Made by a program: the position numbers and the translations under genes
DNA from: Bacteroidota bacterium
GTDB taxonomy: Bacteria; Bacteroidota; Bacteroidia; Bacteroidales; Lentimicrobiaceae
Direction of reading: 5' to 3'
Length of the DNA: 64,000 nucleotides
NCBI GenBank assembly: GCA_009773515.1
Contig: WSXX01000001.1
Coordinates: forward strand, 62,001-126,000
The notes under the pieces: generated by a model
Told to the model about the DNA's origin: nothing
Database searches by the model: none
The model's input: the letters and a program-made list of their open reading frames with translations, nothing else
In this document: positions 45,862 to 54,531 of the stretch, one piece after another
Position numbering within the stretch: position 1 is the first letter of the stretch
Layout: every line of letters starts with the position of its first letter

Positions 45862-47418
45862 ATGAAAAAAATCACTTATAAAATTGTCGGTTTGTTTTCG
45901 CTGATAACCCTTTTATCAGCCTGCAACAAGGATTTCCTTGACCTGAAACCATTGGATCAGGAGGTTACCACCTCATTCTACAAAACCGAAGATCAAGCCA
46001 TTCAGGCTCTTGTAGCTGTTTACGATGTACTTGGTTATCAGGATACTCCCGGAGTTTCATGGGCTCCATTTATCGTAATTTCCGATGTTCTCTCCGATGA
46101 TTCTTATGCCGGCGGCTCCGACGCCAATGACGGTCAGGACGAAAATGAGCTGAATAACTTCAACATTCCTACCACCAGCAAAATTGTTCATGCCATCTGG
46201 CTTAAGAATTACACAGGAATTTACAGGGCTAATCTGCTGATAGAGAAAATAGAGGGTGTTGATGCATCAGAAGAATTCAAGAAAAGGCTGATTGCAGAAA
46301 GTAAGTTTCTGCGGGCATATTTCTATTTTGAGCAGGTTGCCTATTTTGAGAACATCCCTTTACTTACCAGAACCCTGAGCGGACCTTCAGAATATAACCA
46401 GCCGCAAGCCACGCCTGAGCAGGTTTACAATCAGATTGCACTTGATCTGACCGAAGCTATGGCTGATCTGCCGGCATCTGTTCCTTCGGCTGAAGCCGGA
46501 AGGGTTACCAAATGGGCTGCCCAGGCTTTGCTTGCAAGGGTTTACCTGTTCTACAACGGCGTTTACAATAAAGATCTGATGGCCGGAAGCACTACAATAA
46601 ACAGCGGTGTTATGGTTAATTATCTTGATGAAATGATCGCTACAAGCGGACATGACCTGCTTGAAGATTATGCTCAGAATTTTAAACTGGCCGGTGAAAA
46701 CGGAAAAGAATCGGTATTTGAAATTGCTTATGGCGACACTCCTCCCTGGTGGGATTGGGGTTATGTGAGAGGCGGCGAAGGCAATCTGTCAGCTCAGATG
46801 CAAGGTCCCCGCGTTTCAGGTTCGCAGAAATGGAACCGTGGATGGAGCTTCGGAACTGTTAGTCAGAAACTTGTAAATGACATGAGTGGTGATCCCAGAT
46901 ACGAACACACCGTTCTTACACAGGAAGAACTTGACGGATCGCTTTCTATCGGCTATCAGCATACTGGTTACTTCTCCAAAAAATACAGTTCAGATGCTGA
47001 GCACTGGGGAACAAGTGGTCAGTTTGAACTGAACCGCACCTGCAACCACAGGGTAATAAGGTTCTCTGACGTTCTGCTGATGGCTGCTGAGCTTGGAAGT
47101 CCCAATGCACAGCAATACCTCGACCGTGTAAGAGCAAGGGTTGGACTGGGAAGCATTCCGGCTACTCCTGAAAACATTTACAAAGAACGCAGGCTTGAGC
47201 TTTCGCTTGAAGGCATCCGCTATTTTGATGTATTGCGCAAAGGCATAGCATTTGCCAACAGCAGTTTAACCTACTCAGGAATCAGAGGGCCTAATTACGT
47301 GGGCGATCAGCAGTTGTTCGACGTTACTTTTAACGCTGCCACTAAAGGATTTCTTCCAATTCCTCAATCTGAAATGGACCTTTCCGCAGGAATGTTTAAT
47401 CAGAATCAGGGATACTGA
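45862..47418 (+). CDS. SusD/RagB-family surface glycan-binding lipoprotein
   Basis: A 518-residue lipoprotein (lipobox LSAC, Cys21) with the SusD hallmarks DFLDLKPLDQEVTTSFYKTEDQA, helical TPR-like repeats (LIAESKFLRAYFYFE) and a C-terminal ERRLELSLEGIRYFDVLRKG followed by FLPIPQSEMD. It caps the SusC barrel and delivers sugar to it. It lies 18 bp after susC, the invariant pair order. A small hairpin follows its stop (47425-47450). Confidence 0.97.
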   Translation: MKKITYKIVGLFSLITLLSACNKDFLDLKPLDQEVTTSFYKTEDQAIQALVAVYDVLGYQDTPGVSWAPFIVISDVLSDDSYAGGSDANDGQDENELNNFNIPTTSKIVHAIWLKNYTGIYRANLLIEKIEGVDASEEFKKRLIAESKFLRAYFYFEQVAYFENIPLLTRTLSGPSEYNQPQATPEQVYNQIALDLTEAMADLPASVPSAEAGRVTKWAAQALLARVYLFYNGVYNKDLMAGSTTINSGVMVNYLDEMIATSGHDLLEDYAQNFKLAGENGKESVFEIAYGDTPPWWDWGYVRGGEGNLSAQMQGPRVSGSQKWNRGWSFGTVSQKLVNDMSGDPRYEHTVLTQEELDGSLSIGYQHTGYFSKKYSSDAEHWGTSGQFELNRTCNHRVIRFSDVLLMAAELGSPNAQQYLDRVRARVGLGSIPATPENIYKERRLELSLEGIRYFDVLRKGIAFANSSLTYSGIRGPNYVGDQQLFDVTFNAATKGFLPIPQSEMDLSAGMFNQNQGY

Positions 47419-47424
47419 TAATAC

Positions 47425-47450
47425 AGATTACTTTCAAAAAGAAATCTGAT
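47425..47450 (+). terminator. Weak hairpin after susD
   Basis: CAGATT...AATCTG with inner CTTT/AAAG lies just past the susD stop; no T-run follows. It may slow or process transcription, limiting the downstream GH genes, rather than terminate. Confidence 0.3.
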
Positions 47451-47497
47451 TGTACAACAAAAATATTAAAGATAACCTTGGTTGGTTGGTTTAGTAA

Positions 47498-47623
47498 GCA
47501 CGATGAGATACCGGAGCAATCGCTGAATGAATACAGAACTTAAGGGACCCGAAAATGTTCGTAAATGAAGATTGTCGGTAAGTTTAGGTATTTGGCACTT
47601 GTGCTCCGGTAACCTCATCGGTG
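47498..47623 (+). ncRNA. Candidate structured RNA or small mobile hairpin inside the glucan locus
   Basis: CGATGAG-A-TACCGGAGC (47501-47517) pairs with GCTCCGGTA-AC-CTCATCG (47603-47620), giving a 16-bp outer helix with a small internal loop. Inside, AACTTA (47537-47542) pairs with TAAGTT (47579-47584) and CGAA (47550-47553) with TTCG (47558-47561). An alternative CAATC/GATTG pairing also exists. A near-consensus -7 element (TAACCTTG, 47473-47480) lies upstream. It ends 20 bases before the GH16 start. It matches no class I recognise; a MITE with terminal inverted repeats is the main alternative. Confidence 0.5.
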
Positions 47624-47639
47624 TAAAAAAAACAACTTA

Positions 47640-48422
47640 ATGAAAAAAACAGCCCTTATTATCCTGATCCTCAGCTTTGCCAGCTTATTTAAGCTGGCGG
47701 CTCAGGACAATTACCATTTGATCTGGTCGGATGAGTTTGAGCAAAACGGAGCTCCCGCATCAGAAAACTGGGATTACCAGACTGGCAGCCATGGCTGGGG
47801 AAACAATGAATTGCAGAATTACACGAGTTCTCCCGAAAACTCAAGTGTAAAAGACGGCATTCTGACCATCAGGGCTGTAAAAAACGGAGATGTATGGACA
47901 TCAGCCCGTCTGATCACCAAAAATAAAAGGGATTTTCTGTATGGAAGGATTGAAGCCAGTGCTAAGTTACCTTCAGGAGTGGGCACCTGGCCAGCCTTTT
48001 GGATGATGCCGGCTGAATGGACTTATGGTGGATGGCCGGAATGCGGAGAAATTGACATTATGGAACACGTTGGTTACGACCCGGGTGTTGTGCATGGAAC
48101 TGTTCATACCGGGGCTTACAACCATTCAATTGGCACACAGGTCGGTAAAAGCCTGACAATCCCTGACTTTTCGGAGAAGTTTCACGTTTATGCAGTGGAA
48201 TGGAGCGAGTCGAAGATTGATTTCTTCATCGATAATGAAAAATACTTCACCTTCGTGAATGACCAAAAAAGCGATTTCTTAACCTGGCCATTCGACAAAC
48301 CTTTCTACATTATCCTGAACATAGCCATTGGCGGCAACTGGGGCGGCAAAGAGGGCATAGACCCTTTGCTCAATGAAGCCATTATGGAAGTTGATTATGT
48401 GAGGGTTTATCAGAAAAAGTAA
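47640..48422 (+). CDS. Secreted glycoside hydrolase family 16 (endo-beta-1,3-glucanase-like)
   Basis: A 260-residue single-domain GH16 enzyme with a Sec signal peptide (about residues 1-20, ending KLAAQ) and no lipobox. The catalytic motif is EIDIME with Glu137, Asp139 and Glu142; HGTVHTGAYNHSIGTQ is a typical laminarinase/lichenase-like stretch. Unlike the GH16 lipoprotein upstream, it lacks accessory domains and may be periplasmic or released. The two probably cut polymer and imported oligomers respectively (inference). It is preceded by the 118-nt inverted repeat. Confidence 0.92.
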   Translation: MKKTALIILILSFASLFKLAAQDNYHLIWSDEFEQNGAPASENWDYQTGSHGWGNNELQNYTSSPENSSVKDGILTIRAVKNGDVWTSARLITKNKRDFLYGRIEASAKLPSGVGTWPAFWMMPAEWTYGGWPECGEIDIMEHVGYDPGVVHGTVHTGAYNHSIGTQVGKSLTIPDFSEKFHVYAVEWSESKIDFFIDNEKYFTFVNDQKSDFLTWPFDKPFYIILNIAIGGNWGGKEGIDPLLNEAIMEVDYVRVYQKK

Positions 48423-48591
48423 AGTTCCTTCCGGGTTAAACCTATTCCTAAAAGCCACATTTTTCATTGCAACTCAGGGGATGGTAAAAATCTGAGATTC
48501 TTTCCTGGATTAACGGAAAAATTGTGTCAACGAATTTACATTGAAAAACTTGCAGGAAATTTTCCGGATAAAATTAATTCTCTACAAAAAG

Positions 48592-50937
48592 ATGAAGCAA
48601 AAGATTTTACTTTTTTCTATTTTAATCAGCATATTACTTTTAAGCTCCTGCCAATCAGACCCAAAAACGGCAGATCCCGACCACGAAATTGGCATAAAGG
48701 TAAAAGAACTGCTGAGCAAAATGACGCTTGAGGAAAAAGCCGGACAGATGATGCAGGTTACCATCGATGTACTCACTGTTGGCAAGAGTCCGCGTGAGAG
48801 CGACGAACCTTTGGTACTTGACACCAATATCTTAAAAACAGCCTTTGGCAAGTACCCGCTGGGATCGGTGCTGAACACCGCCAACAACCGCGCCAGAGAC
48901 CGCGAAGAATGGAATCGTTTGATTCATCAGATTCAGGAATATTCGACCAATAATACCCGTTTGAAAATCCCGGTACTCTATGGACTGGATATGATTCACG
49001 GGGCTTCTTATGTTGCTGAAGCAACTATATTTCCTCAGCAAATCGGTATGGCTGCTACCTGGAATCCTGCGCTTATTGAGCGGGCGGGTGAAATTACTGC
49101 TTACGAAACCCGAGCCATTGGCTGCCCATGGACTTTCAGCCCGGTACTTGATCTTGGCATAGATCCACGCTGGCCAAGGCAATGGGAAACCTTCGGCGAA
49201 GATCCTTTGCTTTCAGCAGAAATGGGAAAAGCGCTCATACAAGGCCTTCAGGGGCGTGATAATAATCTGGCAGACAAAAACAGGATTGCAGCCTGTATGA
49301 AACACTTCTTCGGTTATTCGCAAACAGTAAGCGGCAAAGACCGCACCCCCGCACAGATTCCAATGAATGTGCTGAGGGAATATCACCTGCCATCATTCAA
49401 AAAAGCCATAGAAAACGGAGCCATGACCCTGATGGTCAATTCAGGCGAAATAAATGGATTGCCTGTGCATGCCAGCAAATACCTGCTCACCGATCTGCTC
49501 AAAGATGAATTGAAATTTTCAGGGCTGGTAGTAACTGACTGGCAGGATATAGAATATCTGCACACAAGGCATAAAATTGCCGCAGATCACAAAGAAGCTG
49601 TCAAAATCGCTATAAATGCAGGCATCGATATGTCGATGGTGCCCTATAATTTTGATTTTGCCGGTTACGTTACCGAATTGGTAAATGAAGGTGAAATTCC
49701 CATGTCAAGAATAGACGATGCCGTTAGCCGGATATTAAAAGTCAAAATTCTTTTGGGTCTTTTTGAAACACCGATGACTTTTCAGGAAGATTACCCGGAA
49801 TTTGCATCAGAGAATTTTGCATCTGACGCACGACGTACTGCGCTGGAATCTATAACGCTGTTAAAAAACGAAGGCAATGTCCTTCCTTTATCAAAAGATG
49901 CAAAAATTCTTATCAGCGGGCCAGCTGCAAACATCATGCGTCCCATGCTTGGCGGCTGGAGTTATTCATGGCAGGGCAACCTGGTCGATGAATTTGCTGA
50001 AGCTCATTCTACCATCTATGAAGCGATAAAAGAGCTTTCAACCTCGCCTGATAATATTACCCTATTTGAAGGAGTAACTTATATTGGAACTGACGATTAC
50101 AGAAATGAGAAAAAAGAAGATCTGAATCTTTTGCTTGCCAAAGCCCGGCAGGCCGACTACATTGTGCTTTGTGTGGGTGAAAACTCATACACCGAAACAC
50201 CGGGAAATGCAACTGATCTTGAATTATCAGCAAATCAGCAGGAGTTGGTAAAAGTTGCGGCATCTTCAGGCAAGCCGGTAATAATGGTACTTGTGCAAGG
50301 CAGACCCAGATTAATAAATAACATTGAACCACTCACCACTGCCATCTTAAATACCTATTTACCAGGAAACTACGGTGGAGAAGCACTTGCACGTATCCTT
50401 TTCGGTGAAGCCAACCCATCGGGCAAACTGCCTTATACTTACCCGCGATATGCTTACAGTCTTGAGCCTTATTACCACAAACATACTGAAGCCCTGACCA
50501 TTGTTGGAGTTCCCACAGAAACCGGGTTCAATCCCCAGTATCCTTTTGGTTTTGGACTGAGTTACTCTAAATTTGATTACAGCGAACTCAGCATTGATAA
50601 AACGGATTATACATCCGCTGAAACCATAAAAGGAAAAGTCAAAATCCATAATAACTCAGGAAAAGCCGGAATGGAAGTGCTTCAGGTTTTTGTCAGTGAT
50701 AGTGTAGCTTCCAACACCCCTCCGGTTAAAAGGCTGAGGGCATTTACAAAAATCCTGCTTCAACCCGGCGAAACACAAACTGTTGCTTTTGAAATACCGG
50801 TTACTGATCTGGCTTTTATAAACATCACAAATGAAAAAGTACTTGAAAAAGGCGACTTCAGGTTGATGACAGACAAACTTTCAATTCAGTTCAAGGTTTC
50901 GGAAACCAAAGTGATTGCTCATTCAGAAAAAAAATAA
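48592..50937 (+). CDS. Glycoside hydrolase family 3 beta-glucosidase lipoprotein
   Basis: A 781-residue GH3 enzyme that would release glucose from beta-linked oligosaccharide ends. A lipobox (LSSC, Cys20) indicates membrane anchoring. The N-terminal TIM barrel holds KHFFGYS and the nucleophile Asp316 in VVTDWQDI. An alpha/beta sandwich (about 410-620) and a C-terminal fibronectin-III-like domain follow. The ATG at 48592 gives the proper lipoprotein signal; a longer frame starting at a TTG at 48541 is rejected. It is the last gene of the glucan locus. Confidence 0.93.
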   Translation: MKQKILLFSILISILLLSSCQSDPKTADPDHEIGIKVKELLSKMTLEEKAGQMMQVTIDVLTVGKSPRESDEPLVLDTNILKTAFGKYPLGSVLNTANNRARDREEWNRLIHQIQEYSTNNTRLKIPVLYGLDMIHGASYVAEATIFPQQIGMAATWNPALIERAGEITAYETRAIGCPWTFSPVLDLGIDPRWPRQWETFGEDPLLSAEMGKALIQGLQGRDNNLADKNRIAACMKHFFGYSQTVSGKDRTPAQIPMNVLREYHLPSFKKAIENGAMTLMVNSGEINGLPVHASKYLLTDLLKDELKFSGLVVTDWQDIEYLHTRHKIAADHKEAVKIAINAGIDMSMVPYNFDFAGYVTELVNEGEIPMSRIDDAVSRILKVKILLGLFETPMTFQEDYPEFASENFASDARRTALESITLLKNEGNVLPLSKDAKILISGPAANIMRPMLGGWSYSWQGNLVDEFAEAHSTIYEAIKELSTSPDNITLFEGVTYIGTDDYRNEKKEDLNLLLAKARQADYIVLCVGENSYTETPGNATDLELSANQQELVKVAASSGKPVIMVLVQGRPRLINNIEPLTTAILNTYLPGNYGGEALARILFGEANPSGKLPYTYPRYAYSLEPYYHKHTEALTIVGVPTETGFNPQYPFGFGLSYSKFDYSELSIDKTDYTSAETIKGKVKIHNNSGKAGMEVLQVFVSDSVASNTPPVKRLRAFTKILLQPGETQTVAFEIPVTDLAFINITNEKVLEKGDFRLMTDKLSIQFKVSETKVIAHSEKK

Positions 50938-50974
50938 AAATAAAGTCAGGGCTGTCGCGTACTTTCATTAATTT

Positions 50975-51026
50975 AAAGGAGAGTTGGTGTGCACAAACCG
51001 ATGCATGCCAGCTCTCCTTTCTTTTG
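50975..51026 (+). terminator. Terminator of the glucan locus
   Basis: AAAGGAGAGTTGG (50975-50987) pairs with CCAGCTCTCCTTT (51008-51020), 13 bp with one G-T pair, followed by CTTTT. It lies 37 bases after the GH3 stop, just before the tgt promoter. Confidence 0.7.
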
Positions 51027-51057
51027 GACAAAAATCAGCGGAAGATTGCTAACTTTG
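51023..51057 (+). promoter_or_regulatory. Promoter of tgt
   Basis: TAACTTTG (51050-51057) fits the -7 consensus; TTTG (51023-51026) lies 23 bases upstream as -33. It overlaps the tail of the preceding terminator. The ATG follows 31 bases later. Confidence 0.65.
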
Positions 51058-51088
51058 CAGCCTTTAAATACAGCATATACAGCATTTC

Positions 51089-52219
51089 ATGGAATTCAGG
51101 CTTACGCATACCGATACATCCAGCAACGCCCGGGTGGGGATCATCACCACCGATCACGGCGAAATTGCAACCCCCGTTTTTATGCCTGTGGGCACAGCCG
51201 GAACTGTGAAAGCCGTGCATATACGCGATGTGGATGAAGATGTAAAAGCCCGAATTATACTTGGAAATACTTACCACCTGTACCTGCGTCCGGGATTGGA
51301 TATTCTGAAAGAAGCCGGAGGTTTACACAAATTCAACGGATGGACCAAACCCATACTTACCGACAGTGGCGGATACCAGGTCTATTCACTTGCCCATCGC
51401 CGGAAAATGAAAGAAGAAGGCGTTGTTTTTCAGTCGCACATTGATGGCTCAAAGCACATGTTCAGCCCTGAGCGGGTAATGGACATTCAGCGGGTAATCG
51501 GCGCAGATATAATGATGGCTTTTGATGAATGTACGCCTTATCCCTGCGATTACGAATATGCCCGCAAATCAATGGAACTTACGCATCGCTGGTTAGATCG
51601 ATGCATTGCCCGTTTTAACGAAACCGAAAACATTTACGGATACCGTCAGGCTTTATTCCCGATTGTACAGGGCAGCGTTTACCGCGATTTACGGATTCAG
51701 TCTGCTGAAAAAATTGCTTCATGCGGGGCTGAAGGCAATGCCATAGGAGGTCTTGCAGTAGGAGAACCGATAGAAATAATGTACGAGTTTACCGAAATGG
51801 TTTGCAACATCTTACCCAAAGACAAGCCTCGCTATCTTATGGGCGTTGGTACACCGATAAATATTCTGGAAGGTATTTCACAAGGGGTTGATATGTTTGA
51901 TTGTGTGATGCCAACCCGCAATGGGCGCAACGGTATGATTTTCACCAGCAATGGCATTATCAACCTGAAAAACGAAAAGTGGAAAGCCGATTTCTCAGCC
52001 CTTGATCCTGAAGGAACCTCTTTTGTTGATTCTGCATACACCCGCGCATATCTGAGGCACCTTTTTGTTGCCGGTGAGATGCTTGGACCTATGATTGCCA
52101 GTCAGCACAATATTGCATTTTACCTTTGGCTGGTTGATGAAGCCCGCAGAAAAATTATTGAAGGAACTTTTTCTGAATGGAAAGCAATAATGGTAAAACG
52201 ACTTGGACAACGCTTATAA
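51089..52219 (+). CDS. tgt: Queuine/preQ1 tRNA-ribosyltransferase lacking the zinc cysteines
   Basis: Tgt swaps guanine-34 for the queuosine precursor preQ1 in certain tRNAs. The 376-residue product has the base-binding TDSGGYQVYSL, GADIMMAFDECTPYP, GGLAVGEP and the nucleophile region FDCVMPTRNGRNG. In the classical enzyme a C-terminal CxCxxC plus a later His bind zinc. Here the three cysteines are Gly309, Ser311 and Asp314 (DPEGTSFVD), while His340 (ASQHN) remains. The structural zinc is therefore likely absent. I believe this is common in Bacteroidota. The gene is followed 48 bp later by the permease gene. Confidence 0.95.
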   Translation: MEFRLTHTDTSSNARVGIITTDHGEIATPVFMPVGTAGTVKAVHIRDVDEDVKARIILGNTYHLYLRPGLDILKEAGGLHKFNGWTKPILTDSGGYQVYSLAHRRKMKEEGVVFQSHIDGSKHMFSPERVMDIQRVIGADIMMAFDECTPYPCDYEYARKSMELTHRWLDRCIARFNETENIYGYRQALFPIVQGSVYRDLRIQSAEKIASCGAEGNAIGGLAVGEPIEIMYEFTEMVCNILPKDKPRYLMGVGTPINILEGISQGVDMFDCVMPTRNGRNGMIFTSNGIINLKNEKWKADFSALDPEGTSFVDSAYTRAYLRHLFVAGEMLGPMIASQHNIAFYLWLVDEARRKIIEGTFSEWKAIMVKRLGQRL

Positions 52220-52267
52220 TATTCACAGCCTAAAATCGTTAACAATCACAGCTTATAGCGAAAATGC

Positions 52268-53344
52268 ATGAAAAAACTCGACCTTTACATTATCCGTAAG
52301 TTTCTGGGCACTTTTTTCTATGCCATTGCTTTGCTGGCGGTAGTCATCATCATTTTCGACATTTCGGAGAAAATTGATGACTTTATGGAAAAAAAGCCTC
52401 CGCTGCATGCGATTGTTTTTCAGTATTATGCCAATTTTATCCCATACTTTATTAATCTATTCAGTGCTCTTTTTACTTTTATTTCGGTTATTTTCTTTAC
52501 ATCGAAAATGGCTGCAAATACTGAAATTATTGCTATTCTCAACAGTGGAGTCAGCTTTCGCCGCTTGTTAAGACCCTATCTTCTGGCATCTCTTTTTCTG
52601 GCGCTGATGTCGTTCGGACTCACAAATTTTGTAATTCCTGAAACCAGCAAAAACATGCAGAATTTTCAGAAAAATTATCTGAAAAGCCAGAAAAGAAACA
52701 ACGAATCTAATATTCATATGCAAATAAGCCCCGGTGTATTTGCTTACATTGAGAGTTTTGATGTTAAAAAGAAAACAGGATTCCGGTTCTCACTTGAAAA
52801 ATTCAGCGACAGCGGAATGGTTGAGAAACTTTCGGGTGATTACCTGAAATGGGACAGCATTACTGGACTTTGGGCAATTGAAAACTGGATTAAACGCGAA
52901 ATCAAGGAAAATGGAGAAATTCTCACCCGGGGAACAAGAATTGACACCCTGCTCAACATAAGTCCGGGCGATTTTGCCGTTGATGTTGATGATGCAATGT
53001 ATATGAATTATCGCGAGCTGCGCGATTTTATTGATATGGAAAAGCTGCGCGGATCAGGCAACCTGACGAAATTTCAGATTGAAAAACACAAAAGAATTGC
53101 ATTTCCTTTTGCTACCATAGTGCTCACACTTATCGGAGTTTCGCTTTCGAGCAGAAAAGTGAGAGGGGGACTTGGATTTAATCTTGGTGTTGGAATTACA
53201 ATCTGCTTTGCCTTTATTCTGTTTATGCAGGTGACTACTGTTTTTGCAACTTTTGGCAATCTGCCGGCTGTTATTGCGGTGTGGATTCCAAACTTCATAT
53301 TCGGTATTCTGGCACTCTGGCTGCTGAAAATAGCTCCCAAGTAA
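52268..53344 (+). CDS. LptF/LptG family lipopolysaccharide export permease
   Basis: A 358-residue inner-membrane protein of the YjgP/YjgQ family with about six membrane helices: three near the N-terminus and three near the C-terminus (from about residue 275). A periplasmic beta-jellyroll lies between them (about 130-270). The N-terminal LDLYIIRKFLGTFFYAIALL and NSGVSFRRLLRP blocks are typical. With LptB and LptC it extracts lipopolysaccharide from the inner membrane. Whether it is LptF or LptG cannot be told; in this phylum the two genes are often unlinked. Confidence 0.9.
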   Translation: MKKLDLYIIRKFLGTFFYAIALLAVVIIIFDISEKIDDFMEKKPPLHAIVFQYYANFIPYFINLFSALFTFISVIFFTSKMAANTEIIAILNSGVSFRRLLRPYLLASLFLALMSFGLTNFVIPETSKNMQNFQKNYLKSQKRNNESNIHMQISPGVFAYIESFDVKKKTGFRFSLEKFSDSGMVEKLSGDYLKWDSITGLWAIENWIKREIKENGEILTRGTRIDTLLNISPGDFAVDVDDAMYMNYRELRDFIDMEKLRGSGNLTKFQIEKHKRIAFPFATIVLTLIGVSLSSRKVRGGLGFNLGVGITICFAFILFMQVTTVFATFGNLPAVIAVWIPNFIFGILALWLLKIAPK

Positions 53345-53361
53345 GGAAATCGGCGATTACA

Positions 53362-54177
53362 CTACAATTCCTGAGTCCAGACAAACATATTTTGAAAATC
53401 ATCACTATGAATTTCAGGCTGCTCGCTGAACAGTCCGAAAACCGCAGAACCACTTCCGCTCATTGCGGAATAAAGAGCTCCCATCTCAAGCATTCTGTTG
53501 CGTATTTGTCTGATCTGCGGATACTCATCCATTACAACCTGCTCAAAATCATTACATAACAATGATTGCCATTGACTGACATCTGCTGGAATCTGATCAT
53601 ATGAAGGCATTGAAATCCCTGATGGAATAATCTTACCATAGGCCCAAGGTGTGGAAACCTCTAGCTCGGGCTTAACCAGAAGCAAATGATAGCCTTTGAG
53701 GCTGATTGAAAATTTCAACAAATCTTCACCCCTGCCTTTAGCAAGCGCCGGTATGTTTTCGACAAAGAAGCTGCAATCGCTGCCAAGCTGTGCCGCCATC
53801 TGCCGAAGATCGTCGTTACAATTTTTAATAGAAAAAATCCGGCGAAGCAGTTTCAATGCAAAAGCAGCATCCGAAGAACCACCTCCGAGCCCGGCTCCCG
53901 TGGGAATTACTTTGTGTAAGTGTATTTTGACTTCAGGCAATCCAAACTTCAACTGCATTAAACGGAATGCTTTCACACACAGATTGTCTTCTGCATCTCC
54001 TTCAACTATAATTCCGGTTGCTGAAAACCCAAATAGCCCGTCAGCAGCTGGAACAATTTCCAGTGCATCTGACAATCCGATGGGATACATGATGGTTTCA
54101 ATATCATGGTAACCATCAGTTCGTTTCCGGATAACTCTGAGACCCAGATTTATTTTTGCGTTTGGGAAACAAATCAT
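53362..54177 (-). CDS. ispE: 4-diphosphocytidyl-2-C-methyl-D-erythritol kinase
   Basis: IspE phosphorylates CDP-methylerythritol in the MEP route to isoprenoids. The 271-residue GHMP kinase has the N-terminal FPNAKINLGLRVIRKRTDGYHDIET (catalytic Lys and Asp region), the ATP-binding motif PTGAGLGGGSSDAA and the C-terminal MSGSGSAVFGLF. Length is slightly short but normal for Bacteroidota. It converges with the permease gene, 17 bp apart, and has its own -7 element upstream. Confidence 0.95.
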   Translation of the reverse strand: MICFPNAKINLGLRVIRKRTDGYHDIETIMYPIGLSDALEIVPAADGLFGFSATGIIVEGDAEDNLCVKAFRLMQLKFGLPEVKIHLHKVIPTGAGLGGGSSDAAFALKLLRRIFSIKNCNDDLRQMAAQLGSDCSFFVENIPALAKGRGEDLLKFSISLKGYHLLLVKPELEVSTPWAYGKIIPSGISMPSYDQIPADVSQWQSLLCNDFEQVVMDEYPQIRQIRNRMLEMGALYSAMSGSGSAVFGLFSEQPEIHSDDFQNMFVWTQEL

Positions 54178-54531
54178 AAAACCATGAGGTTAAGACAAAG
54201 TGGTATTGCAAATGTAATCTTTTTCAACCATAAAAAAGCTGTTTCAATCCACTCCCCTTTCTTTTTGGCAACCAGATTGTTCGACATTTCTATTCAATCT
54301 TTCAGCAGGGAGTCCGAAATCGATTCGCTAACATCAACGGTATCAGTATTTTTTATTCATTTGATAACCAGGCCTTGGGTTTACTCAATTCAACGCATGA
54401 ATTATTTAACTAAAGTGGCTGGTTATTTTCCAGAGATTAGAATTATTCAAAATATATCTGATTCAGGAAAAATATTGACATTAATTATTGAAGGAAGTTT
54501 ATATATTTACACCATCTAAAATACATATACT
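54178..54531. other. Divergent intergenic region between ispE and the T9SS gene
   Basis: 354 bases, markedly AT-rich toward the right. It holds the ispE -7 element and an open frame (54184-54519, 111 residues) that resembles no family and has no sign of being coding. Confidence 0.5.
54209..54216 (-). promoter_or_regulatory. -7 promoter element of ispE
   Basis: TACATTTG on the minus strand fits TAnnTTTG, 31 bases before the ispE ATG. No -33 element at normal spacing. Confidence 0.45.

Noticed and set aside
47498-47623. Hammerhead ribozyme or integron attC site
   Set aside because: The CGATGAG lacks the full CUGAUGAG core and paired GAAA arrangement; attC-type R boxes and an integrase are missing.
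54184-54519. Open frame of 111 residues between ispE and the T9SS gene
   Set aside because: No family resemblance, unusual composition, no promoter or conserved start; it overlaps the ispE promoter region.
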